From positions 806,001-870,000 of the forward strand of contig CBDBBY010000001.1 in assembly GCA_965203215.1 (NCBI GenBank): a stretch of DNA of 64,000 bases, written 5' to 3'. The translations under genes were made by a program, and so were the position numbers. The notes beneath the pieces were generated by a model. The model ran no database searches and was not told where the DNA came from. It worked only from the letters and a program-made list of their open reading frames with translations. The DNA is from CBDBBY01 sp965203215 (GTDB lineage: Bacteria; Pseudomonadota; Alphaproteobacteria; Rhodobacterales; Rhodobacteraceae). Within the stretch, counting starts at the first letter, position 1, and every line of letters begins with the position of its first letter. Positions 1-9,015 of the stretch are shown here, piece after piece.

Positions 1-692
1 CCGTAGCCCATCCGCTCCAAGGGAATCCGGAGGGCCTCGCATGCCGCCGCATCGTCGAGGGGCCCAATGCCGATTCTCCTCAAACGGCCCCAAAATGTGG
101 CTTCGATTCTGTTCAAGCGCGCCGAAATGTTCGGGGTTCCGGCAAGAATCAGCAGCAACGGCCGACCATCGCCGGCAAGCGCCTGCACATCGTTCAGGAA
201 TGCGCGAGCCGAGTCGGCGTAATGATCCAGCGTATGCGCCTCGTCAATCAGAATTGCCAAGCCGTTCTCGGAACACCTCTTTTCCAAGACAGGTCCCAGC
301 AATCTCTTGGCGGCCTCCGGGCGCGAATAGCTTATTCCCGATCCGAGCATATTCATGCCGGCCGAAAACCCTTCGTCGGCGAGAGCCGAAAATATTCCCG
401 GATCCGCGAGCGCGCCGACGAGATCCTGATATGATTCGAAGCTTTTCTGATTCAATACTGCGCATTCGATTTTGCCGTAGCGTTCACGAACTTGCGTCTG
501 CGCCCATCGGAGCAGCACGGTCTTGCCGTTGCCGCGCGGACCGATCAAGGCGATGTTTTCCGTCGTCTTCAGGCCCGCTTCCAGATTGCCGAGTGCCGAC
601 TCAATCCTGTTTTTTTCTTTTTCGCGCCCGGCCAAATACGGAGGGCTAATTCCTGCGCCGGGCGTGAACCTTGAGTCGCGGGGCTTGTTCAT
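1..692 (-). CDS. AAA ATPase, partial (C-terminal part lies off the left edge)
   Basis: An open frame runs from an ATG at 692 to the window edge, about 230 codons without a stop. It holds a P-loop (GPRGNGKT), a Walker B (ILIDEAHTL) and a following LILAGTPN segment, so it is an AAA-type NTPase. It is clearly paralogous to the 399-residue ATPase at 36821-38020 on the same strand: both open with a short FxPGAGxxPP leader, then AGRE(K/R)EK and the same P-loop. The role is unknown; such ATPases sit near other accessory genes and could be regulatory or defence-related. A 46-codon ORF ending in an ATGA overlap with this start lies just upstream but has no recognisable content. Confidence 0.8.
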   Translation of the reverse strand, partial: MNKPRDSRFTPGAGISPPYLAGREKEKNRIESALGNLEAGLKTTENIALIGPRGNGKTVLLRWAQTQVRERYGKIECAVLNQKSFESYQDLVGALADPGIFSALADEGFSAGMNMLGSGISYSRPEAAKRLLGPVLEKRCSENGLAILIDEAHTLDHYADSARAFLNDVQALAGDGRPLLLILAGTPNISARLNRIEATFWGRLRRIGIGPLDDAAACEALRIPLERMGY

Positions 693-909
693 GCTCGGCT
701 GCACTTTCGCTCCAGTCTGGTGCGCGGACAATGCCATGAATTTCGGATCGCTCCAACCGGCCAGACGGATGCGGAACCGAGTTCAATTTCAACTTGGCCG
801 GTCGGAAACGGCAAGGTCTGCCAAGTCATGACAAGAAAACCTGAACAACGTGCTCCAGGCGGAAGGCGTGCGTCTCAAAATTCTTGGTCAGGCTGTTCGG
901 TACTTTAGA

Positions 910-1293
910 TCAAGCTCTAAACATCAACGATCCAAATTGGCTGATCGTGCGCCTATACCGTTTTGCATTTCGGCGTGTTGCGTTTCTGCGAAGATCCAAT
1001 CCTTTGATATCGAGAAGGATGCGGTCCAAGCGCAGGTCGCACGGGCCGGCCAACGCAGGGAAGTATTTGATCTTCAGATCCATGAATTTCGCAGTCAATG
1101 CAGCAAGGTTCTCAGCATCGACAAACAAGCCGCCTACAACGAGGACGGACTGGTCATTTGGCCGAGGTGGGTCGCCAAGTTTTCCAAGGTCTCCGGCTTC
1201 GTCAATGAAACAGATTTTCAATAGAGCTTTTCCGAAAAAGCCATGGCCACCGTTCGGTGGCCATGGGAGACGCTGCCCGCGTGGGTACAGCAA
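910..1293 (-). pseudogene. DUF3800-type protein, N-terminal fragment
   Basis: The frame contains ICFIDEAGDLG followed by VLVVGGLFVD, the first conserved block of DUF3800 proteins (an RNase H-like fold with an acidic residue on strand 1). Family members are usually 220-300 residues. This frame stops after about 100 usable residues, with no continuation in another frame before 700, so it looks truncated. The start is unclear: the first ATG-type codon at 1293 would translate through a hairpin at 1241-1266, so a TTG at 1221, just before KICFIDEAG, is more natural. It lies upstream of the partial AAA ATPase on the same strand and may once have been co-transcribed with it. Confidence 0.5.
1241..1266. 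repeat. Perfect inverted repeat (11-bp arms, 4-nt loop)
   Basis: CCATGGCCACC, GTTC, GGTGGCCATGG form a perfect stem-loop directly upstream of the DUF3800 fragment. There is no T-run on either side, so it is not a standard intrinsic terminator. It could be an operator, an RNA structure in a leader, or a remnant of a transposon end. Confidence 0.6.
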
Positions 1294-1505
1294 TTGAAGA
1301 TTACTGGATCAAGAGTGAACTTTGATCGCCAAACATGCAAGCCCTTGATTTGGTTGTGTCGCAAGCTTCATTTGCGGCGCGACTCCGCATCGTGTAGACC
1401 GTTGCCAACTCGACCCTTCGATTGGATCAGCTTGAACCGAGCGATGCCGAAATCCATATTGGTAGAGCCATCAATTTCTGTTCAAGTCGGCAATCCGGAT
1501 CATTC

Positions 1506-2663
1506 ATGCCTGCAACTGTACAAATCGAACCGATCAATTCGCTCGGCTTCCGAAAGGCGCCGCAACTCACTCGCGTGGTTGTTGCGATGTCGGGCGGGGT
1601 GGACAGTTCTGTCGTCGCGGCGCAACTGGCCGACGAAGGCTATGATGTCGTGGGTATCACGCTCCAGCTCTACGACCACGGCGCGATGCTCAGCAAGAAG
1701 GGAGCTTGCTGCGCTGGACGCGACATCCACGACGCAAGACGGATTGCCGAGTTGCTGGAATTCCCGCACTACGTGCTCGATTACGAAAGCCTCTTCCGCG
1801 AGCGGGTCATCGACGAATTTGCCGATAGCTACCTTGCAGGCGCAACTCCCGTTCCGTGCATTCGCTGCAACGAAAGGGTGAAGTTCAAGGAACTGCTGGA
1901 AATGGCGATGGAATTGGGCGGCGACTGCCTCGCGACCGGACATTACGTCCGTCGTGTTTCCGGAGCGAGCGGTCCCGAGCTGCATTGCGCGGCGGATCCC
2001 CGCCGGGATCAATCCTATTTTCTTTTTGCGACGACCAAGGAGCAACTGGAATTTCTCCGATTTCCTCTCGGCGACGTCGAAGACAAGGGCGAAACGCGCC
2101 GAATCGCCAAAAAGTACGGTCTGCCAGTTGCGGCTAAACCCGACAGCCAAGACATTTGCTTCGTCCCGGACGGCAATTACGCGGAACTCATCAAAAAACT
2201 CCGCCCCGGCGCCGCGGAACCAGGCGATATCGTGGATATGGAAGGACGAGTTGTCGGCGAGCACCAAGGCGTAATTCATTTCACGGTCGGACAGCGCCGC
2301 GGACTCGGCATCGGCGGGCTGTCGGATCCTCTTTATGTGGCTCGCTTGGACCCCGAAAAAAGGCAAGTCGTAGTCGGACCTAGAAGTGCGCTTGAATCGT
2401 TCCGGATCATGATCGGCGAACTGAATTGGCTTGGCGACGATCCATTCGAAAGCCGGTCGGAGTGGAAAGTCGAAGCGAAAATCCGGTCGACGCGACCGCC
2501 TAAAGCAGCGATCATCCGCCCCGCAAGGGACGGATTGGCCGAAGTCGAGCTGCCGGTGCCCGAGACAGCGGTCTCTCCAGGGCAGGCTTGCGTTCTGTAT
2601 GAGGTCGCTTCGACCAGAGTATTGGGCGGCGGCTGGATCAAGAAGGGCAACGTCGACGGATGA
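1506..2663 (+). CDS. mnmA: tRNA-specific 2-thiouridylase MnmA
   Basis: MnmA adenylates and thiolates U34 of Lys, Glu and Gln tRNAs, giving the 2-thio part of mnm5s2U. The protein has the PP-loop SGGVDSS (residues 29-35), the PCIRCN block with the active-site Cys (about residue 121) followed by ERVKF, and DSQDICFVP with the second catalytic Cys. The 385-residue length fits the family. The frame is open upstream to 1422, but the ATG at 1506 gives the normal short leader before the PP-loop. A peptidase gene follows after 54 bp on the same strand, perhaps co-transcribed. Confidence 0.95.
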   Translation: MPATVQIEPINSLGFRKAPQLTRVVVAMSGGVDSSVVAAQLADEGYDVVGITLQLYDHGAMLSKKGACCAGRDIHDARRIAELLEFPHYVLDYESLFRERVIDEFADSYLAGATPVPCIRCNERVKFKELLEMAMELGGDCLATGHYVRRVSGASGPELHCAADPRRDQSYFLFATTKEQLEFLRFPLGDVEDKGETRRIAKKYGLPVAAKPDSQDICFVPDGNYAELIKKLRPGAAEPGDIVDMEGRVVGEHQGVIHFTVGQRRGLGIGGLSDPLYVARLDPEKRQVVVGPRSALESFRIMIGELNWLGDDPFESRSEWKVEAKIRSTRPPKAAIIRPARDGLAEVELPVPETAVSPGQACVLYEVASTRVLGGGWIKKGNVDG

Positions 2664-2717
2664 TTTCGGGCAGCGATTCGCCCGGAAAACGCCCAACAGC
2701 AACAGAGAGCACGGAAC

Positions 2718-4088
2718 ATGGATTTGGATAAATTGCTTTCCACGATTGACCAGGATCTGGATCAATCCCTTTCAAGGCTATTCGAGCTCCTTCGGATCAA
2801 GTCGATTTCGACCGATCCGGCTTATGCCGACAGCTGCGACAATGCAGCGGATTGGCTTGCGGCAGATTTGCGTTCGATAGGCTTCAAGGCCGAGAAAAGG
2901 CCGACGGCGGGCCACCCGATGGTCGTTGCCCACGGAGAGGGAACAGGGCCAAGGTTCCTGTTCTACGGACACTATGATGTGCAGCCCGTTGATCCGATCA
3001 GTCTTTGGCGCAGCGACCCGTTCGACCCGTCACTTGAATCGACTCCGAGTGGAAAGGTCATCAGAGGGCGGGGAGCCTGCGACGACAAAGGACAGCTCAT
3101 GACCTTCATAGAGGCTTGCCGGGCGTGGAAGAAAGTCAGCGGCGAGACGCCTCGGAATATTTCCATAATCTTGGAAGGCGAGGAGGAATCGGGCTCGCCG
3201 TCATTGGTTCCTTTCCTTGAAGAAAATGCCAAGGAACTGGCCGCCGATATCGCGTTCATATGCGACACCGGGCTGCTGGGCGAAGATCAGCCTGCAATCG
3301 TAACGATGCTGCGCGGGCTGCTGGGCGAAGAAATCATCGTGACCGGACCGGACTTGGATCTTCATTCAGGAGCGTTTGGCGGCATGGCCGCGAATCCCGC
3401 GCGCGTGCTTGCGAGGATAATCGCTGACCTGCATGACGAGAACGGCCGCGTCACTGTTCCCGGTTTCTATGAAGGCGTCCACGAGATTGAGCCGGAGATC
3501 AAAGCTCAGTGGGAAGCTCTGGACTTCAGCCACAGCAAGTTTCTGGGCGACGTGGGATTGTCGGTTCCCGCGGGCGAGCGGGATCGAACGCCCCTCGAAA
3601 TGATTTGGTCTCGACCGACATGCGAGGTGAACGGATTGACCGGCGGCTATTCAGGCGAAGGATTCAAAACCGTCCTCCCGTCCAAAGCATCGGCGAAGAT
3701 CAGCTTCCGGCTTGTGGGCAGCCAGAATCCCTTGGAAATCCGCAAGAACTTCAGGGAGTTCGTGCGGACGCGGCTCCCGGAGGATTGCAAGGTGGAGTTT
3801 CTCGATCACGCAGCTTCGCCCGCGTGCAGGATGGAAATCTCGCACCCGGCATTCAAAGTGAGCAACAAAGCGCTCGCGGAGGAATGGGGCAAGCCCGCCG
3901 CTTACATCGGATGCGGCGGATCAATACCGATCGCAGGCTACTTTCAGGACATTCTCGGAATGGACTCAGTGCTCATCGGATTCGGCAAAGACGATGATCA
4001 GATCCATTCGCCGAATGAGAAATACGATCTGAAGAGCTTCCACAAAGGGATCCGCAGCTGGGCGCGCATTCTCTCGTCTTTGCAGTGA
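2718..4088 (+). CDS. M20 family metallopeptidase (dipeptidase-like)
   Basis: A 456-residue zinc peptidase of the M20 family, close in layout to cytosolic Cys-Gly/non-specific dipeptidases. Metal ligands are visible in order: FYGHYDVQP (His, Asp), RGACDDKGQ (bridging Asp), LEGEEESGS (catalytic and ligand Glu pair), CDTG, and IHSPNEKYD near the C-terminus. A dimerisation domain fills the middle, where LDLHSG is seen. No signal peptide, so probably cytoplasmic peptide recycling. It follows mnmA by 54 bp and ends in a hairpin plus T-run at 4107-4133. Confidence 0.9.
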   Translation: MDLDKLLSTIDQDLDQSLSRLFELLRIKSISTDPAYADSCDNAADWLAADLRSIGFKAEKRPTAGHPMVVAHGEGTGPRFLFYGHYDVQPVDPISLWRSDPFDPSLESTPSGKVIRGRGACDDKGQLMTFIEACRAWKKVSGETPRNISIILEGEEESGSPSLVPFLEENAKELAADIAFICDTGLLGEDQPAIVTMLRGLLGEEIIVTGPDLDLHSGAFGGMAANPARVLARIIADLHDENGRVTVPGFYEGVHEIEPEIKAQWEALDFSHSKFLGDVGLSVPAGERDRTPLEMIWSRPTCEVNGLTGGYSGEGFKTVLPSKASAKISFRLVGSQNPLEIRKNFREFVRTRLPEDCKVEFLDHAASPACRMEISHPAFKVSNKALAEEWGKPAAYIGCGGSIPIAGYFQDILGMDSVLIGFGKDDDQIHSPNEKYDLKSFHKGIRSWARILSSLQ

Positions 4089-4101
4089 GGGCGGCCCGGA
4101 T

Positions 4102-4878
4102 TCAGCGGCCTTCGAATTTCGGGGGCCTTTTTTCAAGAAACGCGAGCACGCCTTCCTTGAAATCCCGGGTCTTGCCCGACTCGCCCTGAAGTTTCGCCTC
4201 AAGCTCGACCTGCTTGTTGAAATCCGTCTCGAAACTTGCTCTGACCAGCCGCTTCATCCGCGCGTAGGCCTGTGTCGGGCCGGCGGCCAGCTGGCCGGCT
4301 CTGGCCTTCCAAGCGCGTTCGAACTCGGCGTCCGGCGCAGTTTCCCAAATTAGGCCCCAGTCGAGAGCTTGCTTCGCGCTGACCCGCTCCGCGAACATCA
4401 TCATGCCCATCGACCGCGCCGCTCCGATGCTTCTCGGCAGTAGCCACGTCCCTCCTGCGTCCGGGATGAGCCCGATTCGAGAGAATGCCTGCATGAAATA
4501 AGCGCTCTCTGCCGCAATGACGACATCCGCAAGCAACGCGATATTGGCTCCGGCACCCGCGGCGGCGCCGTTGACCGCCGCAATGGTCGGAATCACGCAA
4601 TTCTGAAACGCCTTCAAAAGCGGGAAATACTCATCGCGCAAAGTGCGCTCCAGATCCGCGTCGGCAGCTCTGACGCCGTCTCCCAAATCCTGCCCGGAGC
4701 AGAACGCTTTGCCTTCGCCGGTCAGCACGAGGACTCGACCGTGTTCGGGGGCCGATTGGATGGCGTGCGCAAGTTCGGCCCGCATCAGCGCGTTCAATGC
4801 ATTCATCACCTCGGGGCGATTCAGCTTGATCGTCACGATGTCGTTTTCGGATTCAAACTTTAAGGTCGAATAATCCAT
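4102..4878 (-). CDS. Enoyl-CoA hydratase/isomerase, PaaG-like
   Basis: A 258-residue crotonase-fold protein. It has LNRPEVMNALN at the N-terminus, the oxyanion-hole segment AFCSGQDL, then GAAAGAGANIALLADVV and LIPDAGGTWLLPR, and ends in FLEKRPPKFEGR. The SGQDL and DAGGT variants resemble PaaG-type ring-epoxide isomerases of phenylacetate degradation, but no other paa ring-cleavage gene is in the window, so a general acyl-CoA role is equally possible. The ATG at 4878 is preceded by a GGAGG-type ribosome site; the frame stays open 24 codons further upstream. It lies 79 bp behind ccmH. Confidence 0.88.
   Translation of the reverse strand: MDYSTLKFESENDIVTIKLNRPEVMNALNALMRAELAHAIQSAPEHGRVLVLTGEGKAFCSGQDLGDGVRAADADLERTLRDEYFPLLKAFQNCVIPTIAAVNGAAAGAGANIALLADVVIAAESAYFMQAFSRIGLIPDAGGTWLLPRSIGAARSMGMMMFAERVSAKQALDWGLIWETAPDAEFERAWKARAGQLAAGPTQAYARMKRLVRASFETDFNKQVELEAKLQGESGKTRDFKEGVLAFLEKRPPKFEGR
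4107..4133 (+). terminator. Intrinsic terminator for the M20 peptidase gene
   Basis: GGCCTTCG, loop AATTT, CGGGGGCC (8 bp with two G-T wobbles), followed by six Ts. It sits 19 bp after the peptidase stop and inside the last codons of the convergent hydratase gene. Confidence 0.65.
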
Positions 4879-4957
4879 GGTCACTTTCCGCCTCCGCAGA
4901 CAGCCAGCCCGAATCTTGGGAATCCAAGAATTCGTTGAGTCTGGCCGCATTCATTGT

Positions 4958-5413
4958 TCATTCCAAAAGCCGCTCAAGTCGCTCCCGCTCAGCGTCGCTC
5001 AACTCGGATGCCTGCCCGCTTTCCGCTCGACCTCGGCGCCTTATGTAAATTCCCGAAACGAGCAGCGCGAGACCAAATGCGGCCGGTCCAAACAAATAGA
5101 GCAGCCAGTTCGCGCCTGAAGCGACCGGCCGAAGGAGAACGAACTCTCCGTAACGTTCCGAAAGGTAAGCGTAGATGTCACTGTCACTCTTCCCTTCAGT
5201 GATCAGTTCGCGAACGATCAGTCGCAAATCCTTGGCCAGCGGAGCGTTCGATTCGTCGATGGATTCATTTTGGCATACCAGACATCGCAGGTTCTTCGAT
5301 ATGTCTCGCGCACGTTCTTCCCATTGAGCGTTGGACAAAATTTCGTCCGGCTCAACCGCGTTCATTGGCAAGGCGAATGCCAACAGGAGCATCAACATCA
5401 ATCCTAACCTCAT
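4958..5413 (-). CDS. ccmH: Cytochrome c maturation protein CcmH
   Basis: CcmH is a periplasmic, membrane-anchored thiol oxidoreductase that reduces the apocytochrome c CXXCH motif before heme attachment by CcmF. The 151-residue protein has a signal segment (LGLMLMLLLAFALPM), the hallmark LRCLVCQNESIDES with its CXXC, and a C-terminal membrane helix (LLYLFGPAAFGLALLVSGI) followed by an RRR stop-transfer. Its ATG lies directly after the ccmF stop, so the two are probably translationally coupled. Confidence 0.93.
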   Translation of the reverse strand: MRLGLMLMLLLAFALPMNAVEPDEILSNAQWEERARDISKNLRCLVCQNESIDESNAPLAKDLRLIVRELITEGKSDSDIYAYLSERYGEFVLLRPVASGANWLLYLFGPAAFGLALLVSGIYIRRRGRAESGQASELSDAERERLERLLE

Positions 5414-5417
5414 GCGA

Positions 5418-7391
5418 TCACTCCGCTGCCGCGCGCAACCGTCTAGCGGCCTTTGCGGATGCCGAGAAACGAAATCGCCGATCCGATAAGCCAAGCAGTC
5501 CGCCGAACGCCATGATCATTGCGCCTGCCCAGATCCAGTTCGCCAACGGCTTCAGATAGGTCCGCACCGTCCAGCCGCCGTCGCCGTTCGATTCGCCTAT
5601 AACGATGTAAAGATCTCTGAACAGGCCTCTATCTATGGCAGCTTCCGTCGTTTGCATTCCGGCGACCGGGTAATACCGGCGCTCCGGAGACAGCGATGCG
5701 ACGTACGACGCGTTCCGAAATACATCGAACATGCCGACAGCGGCTCGATAGTTGGGACCGGACACTGTTTCAACACCATCGAGCCTCACTTCGTACCTGC
5801 CGATTTGAAAACTTTCCCCCGGACGCGCGATTCGAATGTCTTCCACTTCCCATGCCGTTATCGCGGAAATGCCCAAAATCAAGACTCCGAAACCCGCATG
5901 GGCGACAGCCTTCCCCAGCTGGGCGCCCGGCGCGGACACAAGTCGGCCTATATTCAAGCCGCGCCTCCACACGCCTGCGCTTGCCGCCAAGTCGGCGATA
6001 GCGCCCGCGATAATCCATACGCCCAGCGTAATTCCGATCGGCGCAAGAATCCTTGAGCCCGTTTGCAGCGACCATGCCAGCGCGCCCAGCGCCAAAGCCA
6101 GAACCAGCGCGCCCCACATACGCCTGAAGGACTGCTCAATCGATCCGCGTTTCCAGGGAAGCAGCGCTCCAATCGGAAGCAGAGCTGCCAGAAGGACGAC
6201 AAATGGAGTGAAAGCCAAGTCAAAGAACGGCGGACCGACTGAAACGACGTTCCCGAAGACCATTTCTGCGGCGAGAGGCCAGAATGTGCCTACGAAAACG
6301 ACGAATGCGGATACAACGAGCAACGCATTGTTCATAATCAGAGCCGACTCCCGGCTTACCAAGCCGAAGGCGCCCTTCGGAACCAGCAATGCTGAGCGAT
6401 ATGCGAAGAGCGCAAATCCGCCTCCTGAAAACGCCAAAAGAATAGCCAGTATGAATACACCGCGGGCAGGATCGCTCGCGAACGCGTGAACTGATGTAAT
6501 AATTCCTGATCGAACCAGAAAAGTCCCGATCATCGAAAAGGTGAACGCGAGCAAGGCAAGCAGGATCGTCCAGTTCTTCAAGCTCTCACGCTTTTCCGTA
6601 ACGATGGAGGAATGAAGAAGCGCCGTCGCGATGAGCCATGGCATGAACGAAGCGTTTTCGACCGGATCCCAAAACCACCAGCCGCCCCAGCCGAGCTCGT
6701 AGTAGGCCCACCACGATCCAAGCGCTATTCCGATGGTGAGAAAGGTCCATGACGCGAGCGTCCAAGGACGCGCTCGCCGCGCCCAAGCCGCATCGACGTT
6801 TCCGTCCAACAACGCGGCAATCGCGAAACTGAATGAAATCGATAGCCCGACATACCCCAAGTAAAGAAACGGCGGGTGAATCGCCAAGCCCGGATCCTGC
6901 AGCAGCGGGTTCAGGTCATTGCCGTCGAACGGCGCGGGTTGAATTCGCGTGAAGGGGTTGGAGGTAAAGAGGGTCAGAGCAAGAAACGCCGCCGCAAGCG
7001 CGCCCTGAACGCCGAGGACGCGCGCCTTGAGTTTCGGCGGCAGGCCGTTTCCAAACCACGCAATCGAAACGCCGAACAAAGTCAAAATCAATATCCAGAG
7101 GAGCAGCGAGCCCTCGTGGTTGCCCCAGACTCCCGTGACTTTGTACAGAAGCGGTTTGGCAGAATGCGAGTTCCTGGCGACGAGTTCTACCGAAAAATCC
7201 GAAACCACGAATGCGGCCGTAAGCGCCGCGAATGAAGCCGCGCAAAACAAGAAAAGCACGGTCGCCGACCGCGTTCCGGCGTCCATCCATTCGCGCCAAC
7301 CGTTGTGGGCTCCAATGCACGGCACCAGCGCTTGGAACAAGGAAGCGAACAATGCAGCCACGAGCGCGAAATGGCCGATCTCAACGATCAT
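5418..7391 (-). CDS. ccmF: Heme lyase subunit CcmF
   Basis: A 657-residue polytopic membrane protein of the CcmF/NrfE family, which ligates heme from holo-CcmE to apocytochrome c. The tryptophan-rich signature is present (GWGGWWFWDPVENASFMPW), as are GVWGNHEGSLLLW upstream and the conserved periplasmic His-containing loops, with about 14 hydrophobic helices. The length matches the family. It lies between ccmE (109-bp gap) and ccmH (adjacent) in an argC-ccmE-ccmF-ccmH run. Confidence 0.95.
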   Translation of the reverse strand: MIVEIGHFALVAALFASLFQALVPCIGAHNGWREWMDAGTRSATVLFLFCAASFAALTAAFVVSDFSVELVARNSHSAKPLLYKVTGVWGNHEGSLLLWILILTLFGVSIAWFGNGLPPKLKARVLGVQGALAAAFLALTLFTSNPFTRIQPAPFDGNDLNPLLQDPGLAIHPPFLYLGYVGLSISFSFAIAALLDGNVDAAWARRARPWTLASWTFLTIGIALGSWWAYYELGWGGWWFWDPVENASFMPWLIATALLHSSIVTEKRESLKNWTILLALLAFTFSMIGTFLVRSGIITSVHAFASDPARGVFILAILLAFSGGGFALFAYRSALLVPKGAFGLVSRESALIMNNALLVVSAFVVFVGTFWPLAAEMVFGNVVSVGPPFFDLAFTPFVVLLAALLPIGALLPWKRGSIEQSFRRMWGALVLALALGALAWSLQTGSRILAPIGITLGVWIIAGAIADLAASAGVWRRGLNIGRLVSAPGAQLGKAVAHAGFGVLILGISAITAWEVEDIRIARPGESFQIGRYEVRLDGVETVSGPNYRAAVGMFDVFRNASYVASLSPERRYYPVAGMQTTEAAIDRGLFRDLYIVIGESNGDGGWTVRTYLKPLANWIWAGAMIMAFGGLLGLSDRRFRFSASAKAARRLRAAAE

Positions 7392-7500
7392 TCAATGACC
7401 CTGCCGATGGAGACTACACGCATGATTCACGAGGCGTGCAACCGGAGAAATGGATCCGCGATGTGTTGCTAAAGTTAAGCATTGCAAGTCACGAAACCAA

Positions 7501-7947
7501 TCAATTGGAGGCCACCGGCTTAAAAACGCCCTGCTCTATCAGCGCTTCGACGACTTCCCGCGGCATATAATTCTCGTCATGCTTGGCCAGTATTTCCGTC
7601 GCGACGAACACGCCATCCTCCATCCGACCCAAAGCTACGACACCCTGCCCTTCGGCGAACAAATCCGGAAGCAAACCTGAATAGCGCATCTCGACCGAAG
7701 CCGCCCCGTCAGTCGTTCTGAAACGAATTTCGTTGCCGGAGCCGCGAACGAGCGATCCAACTTCCACCAGCCCGCCGATTCTGAATCGTTCGCCCGCTTC
7801 GGGCGGATCCTCGAACACTTGCGTAGGACTCCTGAAATACGAAATGCCGTCCTGCATGGCATAGCCGATCAAGCCGACTGCCAATGTAAGGCATACTGCC
7901 GAAAGTGCGATCAACTGCGCTCGCCTTCGTTTTTTGAGGCCGCGCAT
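7501..7947 (-). CDS. ccmE: Periplasmic heme chaperone CcmE
   Basis: CcmE carries heme covalently bound to a His and hands it to CcmF. The 148-residue protein has a basic N-terminus, one membrane anchor (about residues 10-30), an OB-fold body (FRIGGLVEVGSL) and the heme-binding LAKHDENYMP near the C-terminus. The ATG follows the argC stop within a few bases, so argC and ccmE look translationally linked. Confidence 0.95.
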   Translation of the reverse strand: MRGLKKRRRAQLIALSAVCLTLAVGLIGYAMQDGISYFRSPTQVFEDPPEAGERFRIGGLVEVGSLVRGSGNEIRFRTTDGAASVEMRYSGLLPDLFAEGQGVVALGRMEDGVFVATEILAKHDENYMPREVVEALIEQGVFKPVASN

Positions 7948-7950
7948 TGC

Positions 7951-8988
7951 TCAGGGAACCACAGGCGCAAGTCCAAGACCTTCAGTCTCGTCAAAGCCGA
8001 GCATCAGGTTTGCGTTCTGAATCGCTTGTCCCGATGATCCCTTGGTCAAATTGTCGAGCGTTGAAAACACAATCGCCCGCCCAGGTTTTCGATCCGCGAC
8101 AACGCCAATATGCACGAAGTTCGATGCTCGCACGTCGCGAGTGGAAGGATGCTGGCCGAACGGAAGCACGATTATGAAATGTTCCTGCCGATACCGTTCA
8201 TCGAGCGCAGCGTGAATTCGCGACGGATCGCCTCTAACATAAATCGTGGCGAGAATTCCTCGATTCTGCGGCAGCAGATGAGGCACAAATGTAACTGCGA
8301 CAGGTTTTCCCGCCGCTTTCGACAATTCTTGGTCGAATTCCCCAAGATGCCGGTGCTTCGACACGTTGTAAGCTTGGCATCCCTCGGACACCTCCGAATG
8401 CAAAGTGCCAAGTTTCGGGCTGCGGCCCGCTCCAGAGACGCCAGCTTTCAGGTCGATGACAATATCGTCGGTGTCGATGACGTCTTCCGCAACCAGCGGA
8501 AGCAATGCGTACAAACCGGTCGCGGCATTGCATCCGGTGCATGCCACGAGGCGCGTATTCCTGATTTCGTCCCTGTAGAATTCCGTAAGCCCGTAGACGG
8601 CTTTGTCCTGGACATCCAAAGCGGAATGCGGCTTCCCGTACCAACGCTCATATTCCGCCGGATCCCTCAAACGGAAATCCGCCGACAGATCGACGCACAA
8701 CGCGGATTCAAGAATCCCGGGAACCACCGCTTGGCTGGTCGCATGCGGCAGAGCGCAGAAAACCAAGTCAATTTCCTTCAGGTCGATATCTTCAGCCGAC
8801 TGCAATCGAGGAAGGTTCAAGTGGCGGAGCGCAGGAAATACGTCGGCAATCTCCTGTCCTGCGCTGCGATCGGCACCCAGCGCGACGATTTGCAACTTGG
8901 GATGGCCAGCAGCCAGTCGCATCAATTCAGCACCTGTGTACCCGCTCGCGCCGATTATCGCGATCCGAGCCGAATGTTCGCCCGACAC
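7951..8988 (-). CDS. argC: N-acetyl-gamma-glutamyl-phosphate reductase
   Basis: ArgC catalyses the NADPH-dependent third step of arginine synthesis. The 345-residue protein shows the nucleotide-binding IIGASGYTGAEL, the catalytic-Cys block LVACTGCNAATG, the GVSGAGR loop and PFGQHPSTRDVR. The start is a GTG at 8988 with AGGAG seven bases upstream. It sits 27 bp after murI and is followed at once by ccmE, so it appears to be the second gene of a murI-argC-ccm operon. Confidence 0.93.
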   Translation of the reverse strand: MSGEHSARIAIIGASGYTGAELMRLAAGHPKLQIVALGADRSAGQEIADVFPALRHLNLPRLQSAEDIDLKEIDLVFCALPHATSQAVVPGILESALCVDLSADFRLRDPAEYERWYGKPHSALDVQDKAVYGLTEFYRDEIRNTRLVACTGCNAATGLYALLPLVAEDVIDTDDIVIDLKAGVSGAGRSPKLGTLHSEVSEGCQAYNVSKHRHLGEFDQELSKAAGKPVAVTFVPHLLPQNRGILATIYVRGDPSRIHAALDERYRQEHFIIVLPFGQHPSTRDVRASNFVHIGVVADRKPGRAIVFSTLDNLTKGSSGQAIQNANLMLGFDETEGLGLAPVVP

Positions 8989-9015
8989 TTGAATTCTCCT
9001 ACTGTTCGCTTTGGT

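Noticed and set aside
41..649. 202-residue ORF on the plus strand
   Set aside because: Arg- and Ser-rich shadow of the minus-strand AAA ATPase, which has clear Walker motifs.
1500..2765. 421-residue minus-strand ORF
   Set aside because: Antisense to mnmA with no recognisable motif; mnmA has all family motifs.
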